From: an uncultured Mycoplasmatota bacterium
GTDB lineage: Bacteria; Bacillota_I; Bacilli_A; RF39; UBA660
NCBI GenBank assembly: GCA_946413985.1
Contig: CAMKMS010000008.1
Location: 1 to 42,757, forward strand
Length of the DNA stretch: 42,757 nucleotides
Direction: 5' to 3'
In this document: positions 16,794 through 25,749 of the stretch, piece by piece
Position numbering within the stretch: position 1 is the first letter of the stretch
How the letters are laid out: every line of letters begins with the position of its first letter
Position numbers and translations under genes: made by a program
The notes under the pieces: generated by a model
Databases searched by the model: none
The model's input: the letters and a program-made list of their open reading frames with translations, nothing else
Told to the model about the DNA's origin: nothing

Positions 16794-17595
16794 ATTTAAT
16801 CATATGTACATCTAATTGATTATAAGGTATTTCAATATTATTTCTATCAAATTCTTTCTTTATTTGTTCCATTAAGTCAAAATATACATTCCAATAATCT
16901 TTTGTTTTTACCCATACTCTTACAGTAAATACTAAAGCACTTTCAGCATGTAATCTTAATCTTACAAATTTTTCTTCATCTTCTAAAATTAATTCTTGTT
17001 TACTAATAACATCATTAATTACTTTTTTTACTTTATCAATATCACTATTATATGAAACAGATAAATCAATATCAATTCTTCTTTTTGGATTAGCAGAATA
17101 ATTTATAATATTTGAATTTGACAAACTACCATTTGGTAATTGAACTATTCTATTATCAATAGTAGTTAGTGTTGTATAAAACATAGTAATAGCTTTAACT
17201 GTACCATCTATTCCATTAGTAGATATATAATCTCCAACTTTAAATGGCTTAAAAATCATTATCATTAAACTACCAGCTATATTAGAAAGTCCACCCTGAA
17301 GAGCTAAACCAATTGCTACAGCACAAGAACCAATTACAGTAACTAAAGAAGCCATTGGTACACCAACTATAGATAAAACTACAATAACTATTAATGTTTT
17401 TAATGAAATTGTAGCAAAACTTATAACAAATGATTTAACAGTTACATCTAATTTGGAAAACTTATGAGGTTTTTTTAGTTTACTTTCGATTACATTTACT
17501 ATTTTAAAACCAACTAATAATATGATTATTGCAGCAAGGGCTTTTAATACAAAATCTACTGATTTATTACTTAAATTATTAATAATACTATCCAT
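16792..17595 (-). CDS. mscS: Small-conductance mechanosensitive channel (MscS family)
   Basis: A 267-residue membrane protein of typical short MscS length. Three N-terminal hydrophobic helices are visible (about 17-36, 55-77 and 84-115). The third, pore-lining helix is Gly/Ala-rich with the signature AIGLALQGGLSNIAGS. The beta domain follows (FKVGDYISTNG, VQLPNGSLSNSNIINYS), then the alpha/beta vestibule domain ending in IPYNQLDVHM. It opens under membrane tension during hypo-osmotic shock. It begins 2 bases after the stop of the 72-residue gene and is the last gene of the unit starting with uvrA. Confidence 0.95.
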   Translation of the reverse strand: MDSIINNLSNKSVDFVLKALAAIIILLVGFKIVNVIESKLKKPHKFSKLDVTVKSFVISFATISLKTLIVIVVLSIVGVPMASLVTVIGSCAVAIGLALQGGLSNIAGSLMIMIFKPFKVGDYISTNGIDGTVKAITMFYTTLTTIDNRIVQLPNGSLSNSNIINYSANPKRRIDIDLSVSYNSDIDKVKKVINDVISKQELILEDEEKFVRLRLHAESALVFTVRVWVKTKDYWNVYFDLMEQIKKEFDRNNIEIPYNQLDVHMIK

Positions 17596-17597
17596 AC

Positions 17598-17816
17598 TTA
17601 AAACCTTTTCTTTCTACTTAATATAGCTTTTCTTTTTTCATATTCAAATAAATCTGCTTCTCTAAAATCTACACCTATATTACAATGTTCTAATTTATTA
17701 ATTAAATTCCTTCTTTTTTCTTCTTTAGCTCTCATTCTCATTATTTTTAATTTATCTATTATATTTAATCTTGTATTCTTTCTCAAATCATATAATTCTA
17801 AATAATCTATATTCAT
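17598..17816 (-). CDS. Uncharacterised 72-residue basic protein
   Basis: The ATG at 17816 has AAGAGGTG at a good distance; an in-frame GTG three codons earlier lies inside that ribosome binding site and is unlikely to be the start. The protein is rich in Arg/Lys (ends LSRKKRF) and Leu/Asn, helical by composition, with one Cys. I recognise no family. It sits in a tight unit: 16 bases after the uvrA stop and 2 bases before mscS. Confidence 0.65.
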   Translation of the reverse strand: MNIDYLELYDLRKNTRLNIIDKLKIMRMRAKEEKRRNLINKLEHCNIGVDFREADLFEYEKRKAILSRKKRF

Positions 17817-17832
17817 CTTTTTCACCTCTTTA

Positions 17833-20646
17833 TTATTTTAACATTTGTTTTAAAAATTCTCCAGTATAAGAGCATTTATTTTTACTTACTTCTTCTGGCG
17901 TACCAAGAGCAACTACTCTTCCACCATCGCTTCCACCTTCAGGTCCTAAATCTATTATATAATCAGCTTGAAGAATGATATCAAGATTATGTTCTATTAC
18001 TATTACTGTATCCCCATTATCCACTATTCTATTTAATATTATAAGCAATCTTTTAATATCATCTTGATGAAGACCAGTCGATGGTTCATCTAAAATAAAT
18101 ACACTCTTACCAGTAGGTTTCTTTTGAAGTTCACGAGCAAGTTTTACACGAGATGCTTCTCCGCCTGATAAAGTAACAGCACTTTGTCCTAGTTTAACAT
18201 ATCCAAGTCCAACTTCATCCATAATTTTTAATATTTTATATACTTTTGGAACATTTTCAAATACTTTTAATGCTTCAGATACTCTTAAATCTAATACTTC
18301 ACTAATATTTAATCCTTTAAATTTTACTTTTAATGTTTCTTTATTATATCTTGTAGCATTACAAACATCACATGGAACATAAACATCTGGTAAAAAATGC
18401 ATTTCAATCTTCTTAACTCCATCACCTTGACATGCTTCACATCTTCCACCTTTAACATTAAAACTAAATCTACTTTTATCATATCCACGTATTTTAGCTT
18501 CACGAGTTTCTGCGAAAACATCTCTTATTGCATCAAAAACTCCAGTATATGTAGCTGGATTACTTCTTGGAGTTCTTCCAATTGGATCTTGAGTAATATT
18601 AACTATTTTATCAACATTTTCTATTCCAGTTATTTTTTTATACTTTCCAGGTTTTTCTTTTGAATGATTAATTTCATTAGATAGAGTTTTTCCTAATATT
18701 TCATTTACTAAAGTAGATTTACCACTACCACTAACACCAGTTACACATATAAATTTACCAAGAGGAAAAGATACATCAATATTTTTTAAATTATTTTCCA
18801 CGCATCCAGTTATTTTTATAAACTTATTATTTCCTTTTCTTCTAGTTTTTGGAACATCTATTTTTTCTTTTCCACTTAAATAACGTCCAGTAATAGATTC
18901 AGGACAATTTTTAATATCATCCACACTTCCAGCACATACTAAGTATCCACCATCTTCGCCAGCTTTAGGGCCAATATCAACAATATAATCTGCTTGTAAC
19001 ATAGTATCGGTATCATGCTCAACAACTATTAATGTATTACCTAAATCTCTCATTTCTTTAAGTGAATTTATTAATTTTTGATTATCTCTTTGATGTAGAC
19101 CAATACTAGGTTCATCTAAAACATAAAGTATTCCAGATAATCTACTACCTATTTGAGTAGCTAGTCTTATTCTTTGTGCTTCTCCACCAGATAAAGTAGC
19201 TGCTTCACGAGATAATGTTAAATATTCAAGACCAACATTTTTTAAAAATAATAATCTTTCTTTAATTTCTTTAATTATTAAAAATGATATTTCTTTTTGT
19301 TCATTATTTAATTTTAATTTATCAAAAAAAGTTATTAAATCTTTAATACTTAACTCAGTTAATTCATATATATTCAAGTTAGCTATTCTAACACTTAATG
19401 CTTGATCATTTAATCTCATAGAATTACAAGTTTGACATGGTAAATCAGTCATATATTTTTCTATCCATTCACGAATAGCACTACTTGTTGTTTCCATATA
19501 ACGTCTTTCAAGATTTGTAATAATACCTTCAAAATAATCATAACTTTTTAGGGTACTACCACTTCTAGTTGTAAGAGTTAAATCAAGTTTATCAGGTGAA
19601 CCATATAAAATAATATCTAACTCTTCTTTTGTTAATTTATTAACCGGCTTATATAAATCAATATTATAATGTTTAGCAACTAGATTTAATTTTTTATAAT
19701 ATATATTTAATGTTTCACCACTTTGAAAAGAAACAACTGCTCCATCCATAATAGATTTTGTCTTATCGGGAATTAGAATATCTTCATCAATGTGTTTTTT
19801 AACTCCTAAACCCTTACAATCAGGACAAGCACCAAATGGGCTATTAAAAGAGAATAGTCTTGGTTCAAGTTCAGGAATACTAAAATCACATAATGGACAA
19901 GCATAGTTTTCAGAGAATACTAATTCTTTATCACCAATTACATTAATTACTACTTTTCCATTTGCTATTTTTGTGCTTGTTTCAATTGATTCGAATATTC
20001 TACTTCTTGAATCTTCCTTTATAACTAATCTATCAATAATAACATTTATATTATGTTTTTTATTTTTCTCAAGAGTTATATCATCATTTAAATCATATAA
20101 TTCATTATCTATTTTTGCTTTAATAAAACCATCTTTTCTTAAATCCTCAATTAATTCTTTTTGAGTTCCCTTTTCTCCATGAACAACAGGTGCCATTATT
20201 TCTATTTTAGTACCTACTTCATAATCCATTATTTTATTTGTCATTTCTTCAATACTTTGACTTTGAACAGGAATATTATGATTTTTACAATAAGGAACTC
20301 CAATACGAGAATACAAAAGTCTTAAATAATCATATATTTCAGTGATTGTACCAACAGTACTTCTTGGATTTTTATTAGTTGATTTTTGATCGATAGATAT
20401 ACTTGGGCTTAATCCTTCAATAGAATCTACTTCTGGTTTATTTAAATTACCTAAAAACTGTCTTGCATATGCATTTAAACTTTCAACATATCTTCTTTGA
20501 CCTTCAGCATAAATAGTATCAAAAGCTAAAGATGATTTACCACTTCCACTTACTCCAGTCATAACAATTAATTTATTCTTAGGAAGTTCTAAATCTATAC
20601 CTTTTAAATTATTTTCTCTTGCATTTTTTATTATAATTTTATCCAT
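17833..20646 (-). CDS. uvrA: Excinuclease ABC subunit A
   Basis: A 937-residue double ABC ATPase that finds bulky DNA lesions in nucleotide excision repair and loads UvrB. Two Walker A motifs are visible (GVSGSGKSS near 30 and GVSGSGKST near 635), with two ABC signatures (LSGGEAQRIRLA, LSGGEASRVKLA). Zinc-binding CxxC pairs include CPLC/CPDC in the first half and CEAC/CDVC in the second. The start is the ATG at 20646 behind TAGGTG; an in-frame GTG three codons upstream is part of that ribosome binding site. Neither uvrB nor uvrC is next to it, unlike the common uvrB-uvrA arrangement. It heads a unit with the 72-residue gene and mscS. Confidence 0.97.
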   Translation of the reverse strand: MDKIIIKNARENNLKGIDLELPKNKLIVMTGVSGSGKSSLAFDTIYAEGQRRYVESLNAYARQFLGNLNKPEVDSIEGLSPSISIDQKSTNKNPRSTVGTITEIYDYLRLLYSRIGVPYCKNHNIPVQSQSIEEMTNKIMDYEVGTKIEIMAPVVHGEKGTQKELIEDLRKDGFIKAKIDNELYDLNDDITLEKNKKHNINVIIDRLVIKEDSRSRIFESIETSTKIANGKVVINVIGDKELVFSENYACPLCDFSIPELEPRLFSFNSPFGACPDCKGLGVKKHIDEDILIPDKTKSIMDGAVVSFQSGETLNIYYKKLNLVAKHYNIDLYKPVNKLTKEELDIILYGSPDKLDLTLTTRSGSTLKSYDYFEGIITNLERRYMETTSSAIREWIEKYMTDLPCQTCNSMRLNDQALSVRIANLNIYELTELSIKDLITFFDKLKLNNEQKEISFLIIKEIKERLLFLKNVGLEYLTLSREAATLSGGEAQRIRLATQIGSRLSGILYVLDEPSIGLHQRDNQKLINSLKEMRDLGNTLIVVEHDTDTMLQADYIVDIGPKAGEDGGYLVCAGSVDDIKNCPESITGRYLSGKEKIDVPKTRRKGNNKFIKITGCVENNLKNIDVSFPLGKFICVTGVSGSGKSTLVNEILGKTLSNEINHSKEKPGKYKKITGIENVDKIVNITQDPIGRTPRSNPATYTGVFDAIRDVFAETREAKIRGYDKSRFSFNVKGGRCEACQGDGVKKIEMHFLPDVYVPCDVCNATRYNKETLKVKFKGLNISEVLDLRVSEALKVFENVPKVYKILKIMDEVGLGYVKLGQSAVTLSGGEASRVKLARELQKKPTGKSVFILDEPSTGLHQDDIKRLLIILNRIVDNGDTVIVIEHNLDIILQADYIIDLGPEGGSDGGRVVALGTPEEVSKNKCSYTGEFLKQMLK

Positions 20647-20702
20647 AATTATCACCTATATTATCCACAAAATCGTTAATATTATACTATATTTTATTAC
20701 AT

Positions 20703-20727
20703 AAAAAAAGAGTAAAATTTTTTACTC
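20703..20727 (-). terminator. Terminator after the 146-residue prepilin gene
   Basis: Stem GAGTAAA / TTTACTC (20710-20716, 20721-20727) followed by seven T on the minus strand; includes the stop codon. Confidence 0.85.
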
Positions 20728-21162
20728 ACAACAATGAACTCCTTCTTTTCCATAACCATCTGCTATATACTCAATTCCACTTGTTTTTCTATTAATTATG
20801 CATGACTCTACTACATCATCACCTAAATCATCTTTTTTTATACATAATCTTACATAATAATCTTCACTTATTTTTCCACCTGTAACAGGATTAGATAAAT
20901 CAGAAGTTATATAATTTTCACTTTTTAAATCACTTAATTTAATATCTATTTTTTTATTTTCTATAAACCAATTCTGATCAGTTGTATGCAAATCTAAATA
21001 TAAACTTGCTCCTCTTTGTATTTCTATATACTTATTTTTTAATTCTTCATCTGCTGTATCATCTTTAATACTACCAAATGATATTATAGAAGCAACACCA
21101 ACGACAGCAATTATAGAAATAACTACTAATAATTCCATTAAAGTAAAACCTTTTTTATTCAT
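20722..21162 (-). CDS. Type IV-like prepilin (pseudopilin)
   Basis: A 146-residue protein with a class III prepilin leader: a short basic N-terminus, then KGFTLMELL with the processing site between Gly5 and Phe6 and the conserved Glu at mature position 5. It is followed by a hydrophobic helix to about residue 28. The globular part has four cysteines, with a double Cys near the end (HCCE). It would be processed by the prepilin peptidase at 10310. It stands 24 bases after a 62-residue gene and 75 bases before uvrA, away from any pilus cluster. Whether it is a major or minor pilin, or a competence-type pseudopilin, cannot be told. Confidence 0.9.
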   Translation of the reverse strand: MNKKGFTLMELLVVISIIAVVGVASIISFGSIKDDTADEELKNKYIEIQRGASLYLDLHTTDQNWFIENKKIDIKLSDLKSENYITSDLSNPVTGGKISEDYYVRLCIKKDDLGDDVVESCIINRKTSGIEYIADGYGKEGVHCCE

Positions 21163-21186
21163 GACTCCTCCATATTATATATAACA

Positions 21187-21375
21187 TTATACAATATTTT
21201 TATTATTTTTAAAAGTTATTTTTTTATATCCTTTAATATAACCAATATCATAAAGTTTTGATAGTATTTCTTTATCATCTATTTTCTTAAATTTTCTTTC
21301 TTTATAATTATTCTTAACTGCATCTTCTATACCTTCTAAATATCCCATTTGAAATGCTTTAATATATTTATACAT
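21187..21375 (-). CDS. Uncharacterised 62-residue protein
   Basis: Preceded by a perfect AGGAGG five bases before the ATG, which argues strongly that this short frame is translated. It contains two similar short blocks, MGYLEGIEDA (about residue 10) and IGYIKGYKK (about residue 46), both G-Y-x-x-G. It is basic and has no membrane segment. No family is recognised. It lies between spoIVA (with a terminator between) and the prepilin gene. Confidence 0.7.
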   Translation of the reverse strand: MYKYIKAFQMGYLEGIEDAVKNNYKERKFKKIDDKEILSKLYDIGYIKGYKKITFKNNKNIV

Positions 21376-21423
21376 TAGTTCCTCCTAATATTATTATTAG
21401 CTAAAATAAATAAAAAACACTAC

Positions 21424-21448
21424 AAAAAATAGTCTTTATAAGACTATT
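21424..21448 (-). terminator. Terminator after spoIVA
   Basis: Stem ATAGTCT / AGACTAT (21429-21435, 21441-21447) followed by T6 on the minus strand; includes the stop codon. Confidence 0.85.
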
Positions 21449-22911
21449 GCTATTAAATTATTACTTCCTTTATTAACCATCTTAGTAATTGTTTGTTCAA
21501 GTTTTAATTTAGATGTATCAGGAAGCATTGATAATTTAGATTGAATACTTTCTTGTACAATATTCTCAAGACTTCTACCAAATATTTCACTTTGCCATAT
21601 TGAATTATTATCATTTTTTTCACTAACTAAATGAGATATTAATTCTTTACTTTGAATTTCACTTCCAATAATTGGTTCAAAACTACTTTCAACATCAACT
21701 TTAATCATATGAATACTTGATGCTTTTGCTTTTAATTTTATACCATATCTTCCACCTTGTTTTATAATTTCAGGAGTTTCTAAATGCATATCTTTAGTTT
21801 GAGGAAGAACAATTCCATATCCAGTTTGATATACTTGTTTTAAAGCACCTTTTAAATTATTATATTCTCTATTTCCTTCACTAAAATCTTGGAATATTTT
21901 AATTAATTCTCCTTTAGAATTAATATTTTTACCAACTAAATCTTTTAATAAATTATTATATAATTCTTCTTTTGCTTCTAAAGTAATTGTTACTTCACTA
22001 TTATCAGTATCTAAATCAGATATGTAAGAAGAGGAAATATTACTATCATCTTCAATATTAATTTTAATATTTTCAATATCTCTTAATTTATCAATATTAC
22101 AAACAGAATCTTTCATTTTAGAAATAAACTCTGATTTAATAGGATTAGTACTATTTAAAACTCCAATCCAATCTGGTATTTTAAACTCTATATGATCAAC
22201 TGGGAATTCATATAATGCTTCTTTTAAAATATTTACAATATCATCTTCATTCATATCAAGAACACTAACTGGAATAATTGGTACATTATATTTTTCTTTC
22301 ATCCCATTTAATAATGCTAATGTTTCATTTGAAGATGGATATTTAGTATTTAAAACAACAATAAATGGTTTATTAATACTTTTAAGTTCATTAATTACTT
22401 TTTCTTCTGCATTAACATAATTACTTCTACTCATATCAAGAATACTTCCATCAGTTGTAACAACTATTCCAATAGTAGCATGATCTTTTATAACTTTACT
22501 TGTACCTATTTCTGCTGCTTCCATAAATGGTAATTCTTCAGTGAACCAAGGAGTTTTAACCATTCTAGGATTACCTATTTCATCCATATATCCTTGACTT
22601 TCAGGAGTTATATAACCAACACAATCTACTAATTTAATATTTGTTTTTAGACCATTTATATTTACTGTTGTACTAGTACTTGGAACAAATTTTGGTTCTA
22701 TTGTCATAATTTGTTTTCCACTTGCGGTTTGTGGTATTTCATCCATACATCTTTTTTTATCTAATTCATTATCTAAATATGGCAAAATTAATGTTTCAAT
22801 ACACTTTTTAATGAATGTACTTTTTCCTGTACGTACTGCTCCTACTACACCTAAATATATCTCACCATTTGATTTCTTATCCAAACTTTTTAATATTTTG
22901 TTTTTGTCCAT
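21436..22911 (-). CDS. spoIVA: Stage IV sporulation protein A (spore coat ATPase)
   Basis: A 491-residue protein, the same length as B. subtilis SpoIVA (492) and similar throughout. The Walker A motif GAVRTGKST is near residue 23. EPKFVPS, VDCVGY, EAAEIGT and TTDGS follow in the ATPase domain. The C-terminal block has QTGYGIVLP, SSIHMIKVDVES, IWQSEIFGRSL and the hydrophobic end NLIAIVL, which in Bacillus anchors the basement layer of the coat to the forespore surface. It hydrolyses ATP to polymerise irreversibly around the forespore. The start is the ATG at 22911 with AGAAGG upstream; the earlier in-frame ATG at 22929 has no ribosome binding site. It lies 81 bases after the SecA-like gene with no clear terminator between, so the two may be co-transcribed. 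Confidence 0.96.
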   Translation of the reverse strand: MDKNKILKSLDKKSNGEIYLGVVGAVRTGKSTFIKKCIETLILPYLDNELDKKRCMDEIPQTASGKQIMTIEPKFVPSTSTTVNINGLKTNIKLVDCVGYITPESQGYMDEIGNPRMVKTPWFTEELPFMEAAEIGTSKVIKDHATIGIVVTTDGSILDMSRSNYVNAEEKVINELKSINKPFIVVLNTKYPSSNETLALLNGMKEKYNVPIIPVSVLDMNEDDIVNILKEALYEFPVDHIEFKIPDWIGVLNSTNPIKSEFISKMKDSVCNIDKLRDIENIKINIEDDSNISSSYISDLDTDNSEVTITLEAKEELYNNLLKDLVGKNINSKGELIKIFQDFSEGNREYNNLKGALKQVYQTGYGIVLPQTKDMHLETPEIIKQGGRYGIKLKAKASSIHMIKVDVESSFEPIIGSEIQSKELISHLVSEKNDNNSIWQSEIFGRSLENIVQESIQSKLSMLPDTSKLKLEQTITKMVNKGSNNLIAIVL

Positions 22912-22992
22912 TTTAACCTTCTTTCGCATCGCTTTAATAATATTTATGAAAAAGAAAATATTTTATGACAAAAAAAAGAAGAAAAATTAATT

Positions 22993-25671
22993 TTACAAAA
23001 CATATTTTTCTTCTTCAACATTATCATTATTTTTTATTATATATGTTCCATATTTCATACTAGGATTTATAGCATATGTAATCATTTCATTATACATTGA
23101 TGGAATTAACCCTTCTGCAAAGGATTTAGTACTTGCAATTTCAAATTCCATAAATGGATCTCTACTTGGATTTAAAGTTATACTATATTTTAAATCTTCT
23201 AAATATTCAATATGACTTAACCAATATGTATCTATAATACTTAAAAATTTTCTTTTCATATTAACAACATATGCATATACTTCTTCATTTGTTATATGTG
23301 CAGAACTAAAATTATTTCTAAATTTTGCATATAATGCATTAATAAGATTTTCTTTTGTTTCTTCTACATTTTTAGTAAATAGAGATTTAACTGGTACAAG
23401 ATGACCTATTAAATTAATGATTTCCTCTTCTGTATTATTTTTAAGTAAAAAATCAACATATTTAACAAGAATACTCTTAATCATATTTATAAATTCTAAC
23501 AAATTACATTCTAATACTTTATTTCTATTTTCATATATTTCTCTTCTATGTTTCATAAAAGATACATTGAATTTTTCACTATCTATTCTAACTGCTTTAT
23601 CTTTACTTTCTTTATGAAGTTGTGCTCTAGAAGCAGCTTCAATTATTCTTTTATTTTTAATTGGCTTATTAGAACCTGCATATATTTTTATTATACCGTC
23701 AAGTGAACCTCTATAATATTCTTTTGCAAGATCATCTTCAAGTGAGCTAAAATATTTTGTTTTACCTGGATCTCCTTGTCTTCCACTTCTACCCATTAAT
23801 TGTCTATCAATTCTTTGACTTTTATTTCTAGAAGTACCAATTACATAAAGTCCCCCACGCTCTTTAACTTGAGGCCCTAATTTAATATCAGTTCCACGTC
23901 CTGCCATATTTGTGGCAACAGTTACAGTACCCATCATACCGGCACCCGCAACAATTTGATTTTCTTCTTCTTCATTGTTTGCATTTAAAAGTTGATGACG
24001 AATATGGTTTTTATTCAAAAGAGAAGATATTATTTCACTTTCTTTTAAACTAGTTGTACCTATTAAAACAGGTTGTCCTGTATATGTACATTTTTTTACT
24101 TCTTCAATTATTGCATTATATTTTTCATTAGTTGTTGCATATAATTCGCTTTCTTCATCTATTCTTATATTTCTCTTTCTTGTTCTTACTCTGTATGTTT
24201 CAAATCCATATAAAGAATTAAACTCATCTTCATCGCTAGTACCCGTCATACCACAAACATTATGTTTATAAATAGACATAAAATCAGGATATGTACAAGT
24301 TGCTCTTGTTATTAAATTAGAAGAAAATTCAATATGATACCTCTTCTTTGCATTTTCACTTTCCCACTCTAAATATTCTTCTTTTGCTTCAATAGCTTCT
24401 TGCATTCCACCAACATATTTGCTTGAATACTTTTTTCTTCCTAAATTAGCATCTATTAAAACAACTTTACCTTTTCCATCACTAACATCTACTCTATATT
24501 CAACATCTGATTTAAATGCTTCTTTTGCTTTAATACAATCAATTAAAGCAAAATATCTAGCATTATATATCATATTACCTTTTACGTCATCAGATAAATC
24601 TAATCCTATTTCCTTTTGAATTCTTTTTGATAAGAATACTTCTTTAGTATCCCTTGTAAAAGCATAATCATCAAAGTTATAATCATTAATTTCATCTTTA
24701 CTTGGTATATATTGATTAAAAATAGTTCCCTTCATTGGTTTTTTTCTATTTAATCCATAAAGGAAATCTGTTGCCCATTTGTATAATTGTCTTCTTTCAG
24801 ATTCTCTTTCTAATAAAAGTTTATCATACTCATTTCCATTTGGATTTGGTCTTGCAGATAATTTTAATGGATTTATTGCTTGATCAATTAATATATCATC
24901 TGCTTCATCAACAATAGCAAATCCAAGACTTCTATTTATATTTCTATCTTTTAAATCATATATAGTATTATCTTCTAAATAATCAAAAGCAATAGTAGTC
25001 GCTGTTGCATATACTACATCACATCTATAAGCATTTTGCTTATTTTTTTTATTAATCATTCTTTTAGCTGGATCAGTTGTTCTTGTTGCACTTCTTCCTG
25101 GAACAAAACCACTTGATATTCCAAGTAGACTAAATACAGCATTATTAGCATGCTGATCTCTTTTAGCAAGAGCATCATTAGAAGTAATAACATGAACACT
25201 ACTCCATTTTGATCTATCTTCGTCTTTTGTTGCTTCTAAAACATTTAAATATGCAACTAATATTTGTACAAGAGTTTTTCCTTCTCCAGTTTTCATTTCA
25301 GCAATTACTCTTTCACGATGAAGAGCATCAATTCTATCGCCAATCATACTAACAGCGGCTTCAATTTGAGTATCATATGGTCTCATATGAAGTCTTCTAT
25401 CAATTGCTTCTCTTACAAGAGCTAAAGCTTCAACCATAATCTCATCTATAGTTTGGCCTTCTCTTAATCTTCTTCTAAATTCATTTGTCTTTTTAATAAA
25501 GTATTCTTCTTCTTTAGTACATTGAATTAATACACCATCAATTTCAAAACTAACTCTAGACTTATCAGTTGTGATATTTTTGTACTTTAAAGACATATCG
25601 TTAACTCTTTTAACGATACTTTCAATAATTGGTTTTCGAGTTTCAGTATAATCTTTAAAAATACTATTCAT
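22993..25671 (-). CDS. Divergent SecA-family preprotein translocase ATPase
   Basis: An 892-residue protein with the full SecA core. The Walker A motif AEMKTGEGKT is near residue 121, then ITSNDALAKRD. DEAD (VDEADDILID near 252) replaces the usual DEVDS. GMTGTSDEDEF, VATNMAGRGTDIKLG and the arginine-finger segment QLMGRSGRQGDPG follow. A helical wing/scaffold region ends the protein. The N-terminal 90 residues and several core segments are unusually divergent, with a short insertion before Walker A. There is no Cys-rich zinc-binding tail at the C-terminus. It could be the only SecA of the organism or a SecA2-type accessory translocase for particular exported proteins. It has its own promoter and lies just upstream of spoIVA. 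Confidence 0.9.
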   Translation of the reverse strand: MNSIFKDYTETRKPIIESIVKRVNDMSLKYKNITTDKSRVSFEIDGVLIQCTKEEEYFIKKTNEFRRRLREGQTIDEIMVEALALVREAIDRRLHMRPYDTQIEAAVSMIGDRIDALHRERVIAEMKTGEGKTLVQILVAYLNVLEATKDEDRSKWSSVHVITSNDALAKRDQHANNAVFSLLGISSGFVPGRSATRTTDPAKRMINKKNKQNAYRCDVVYATATTIAFDYLEDNTIYDLKDRNINRSLGFAIVDEADDILIDQAINPLKLSARPNPNGNEYDKLLLERESERRQLYKWATDFLYGLNRKKPMKGTIFNQYIPSKDEINDYNFDDYAFTRDTKEVFLSKRIQKEIGLDLSDDVKGNMIYNARYFALIDCIKAKEAFKSDVEYRVDVSDGKGKVVLIDANLGRKKYSSKYVGGMQEAIEAKEEYLEWESENAKKRYHIEFSSNLITRATCTYPDFMSIYKHNVCGMTGTSDEDEFNSLYGFETYRVRTRKRNIRIDEESELYATTNEKYNAIIEEVKKCTYTGQPVLIGTTSLKESEIISSLLNKNHIRHQLLNANNEEEENQIVAGAGMMGTVTVATNMAGRGTDIKLGPQVKERGGLYVIGTSRNKSQRIDRQLMGRSGRQGDPGKTKYFSSLEDDLAKEYYRGSLDGIIKIYAGSNKPIKNKRIIEAASRAQLHKESKDKAVRIDSEKFNVSFMKHRREIYENRNKVLECNLLEFINMIKSILVKYVDFLLKNNTEEEIINLIGHLVPVKSLFTKNVEETKENLINALYAKFRNNFSSAHITNEEVYAYVVNMKRKFLSIIDTYWLSHIEYLEDLKYSITLNPSRDPFMEFEIASTKSFAEGLIPSMYNEMITYAINPSMKYGTYIIKNNDNVEEEKYVL

Positions 25672-25693
25672 ATCTAAACTCCCATACTATACT

Positions 25694-25722
25694 AATATAC
25701 CATTTTTATACAATTTATTCAA
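25694..25722 (-). promoter_or_regulatory. Promoter of the SecA-like gene
   Basis: TTGAAT (25717-25722), 17-base spacer, TATATT (25694-25699), then GGGAG and the ATG. It directly follows the walJ terminator. Confidence 0.65.
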
Positions 25723-25749
25723 GAAAAAAACTTGATAAAATCAAGTTTA
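25722..25749 (-). terminator. Terminator after walJ
   Basis: Stem AAACTTGA / TCAAGTTT (25728-25735, 25741-25748) with a 5-base loop and a T-rich tail on the minus strand. Confidence 0.85.
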
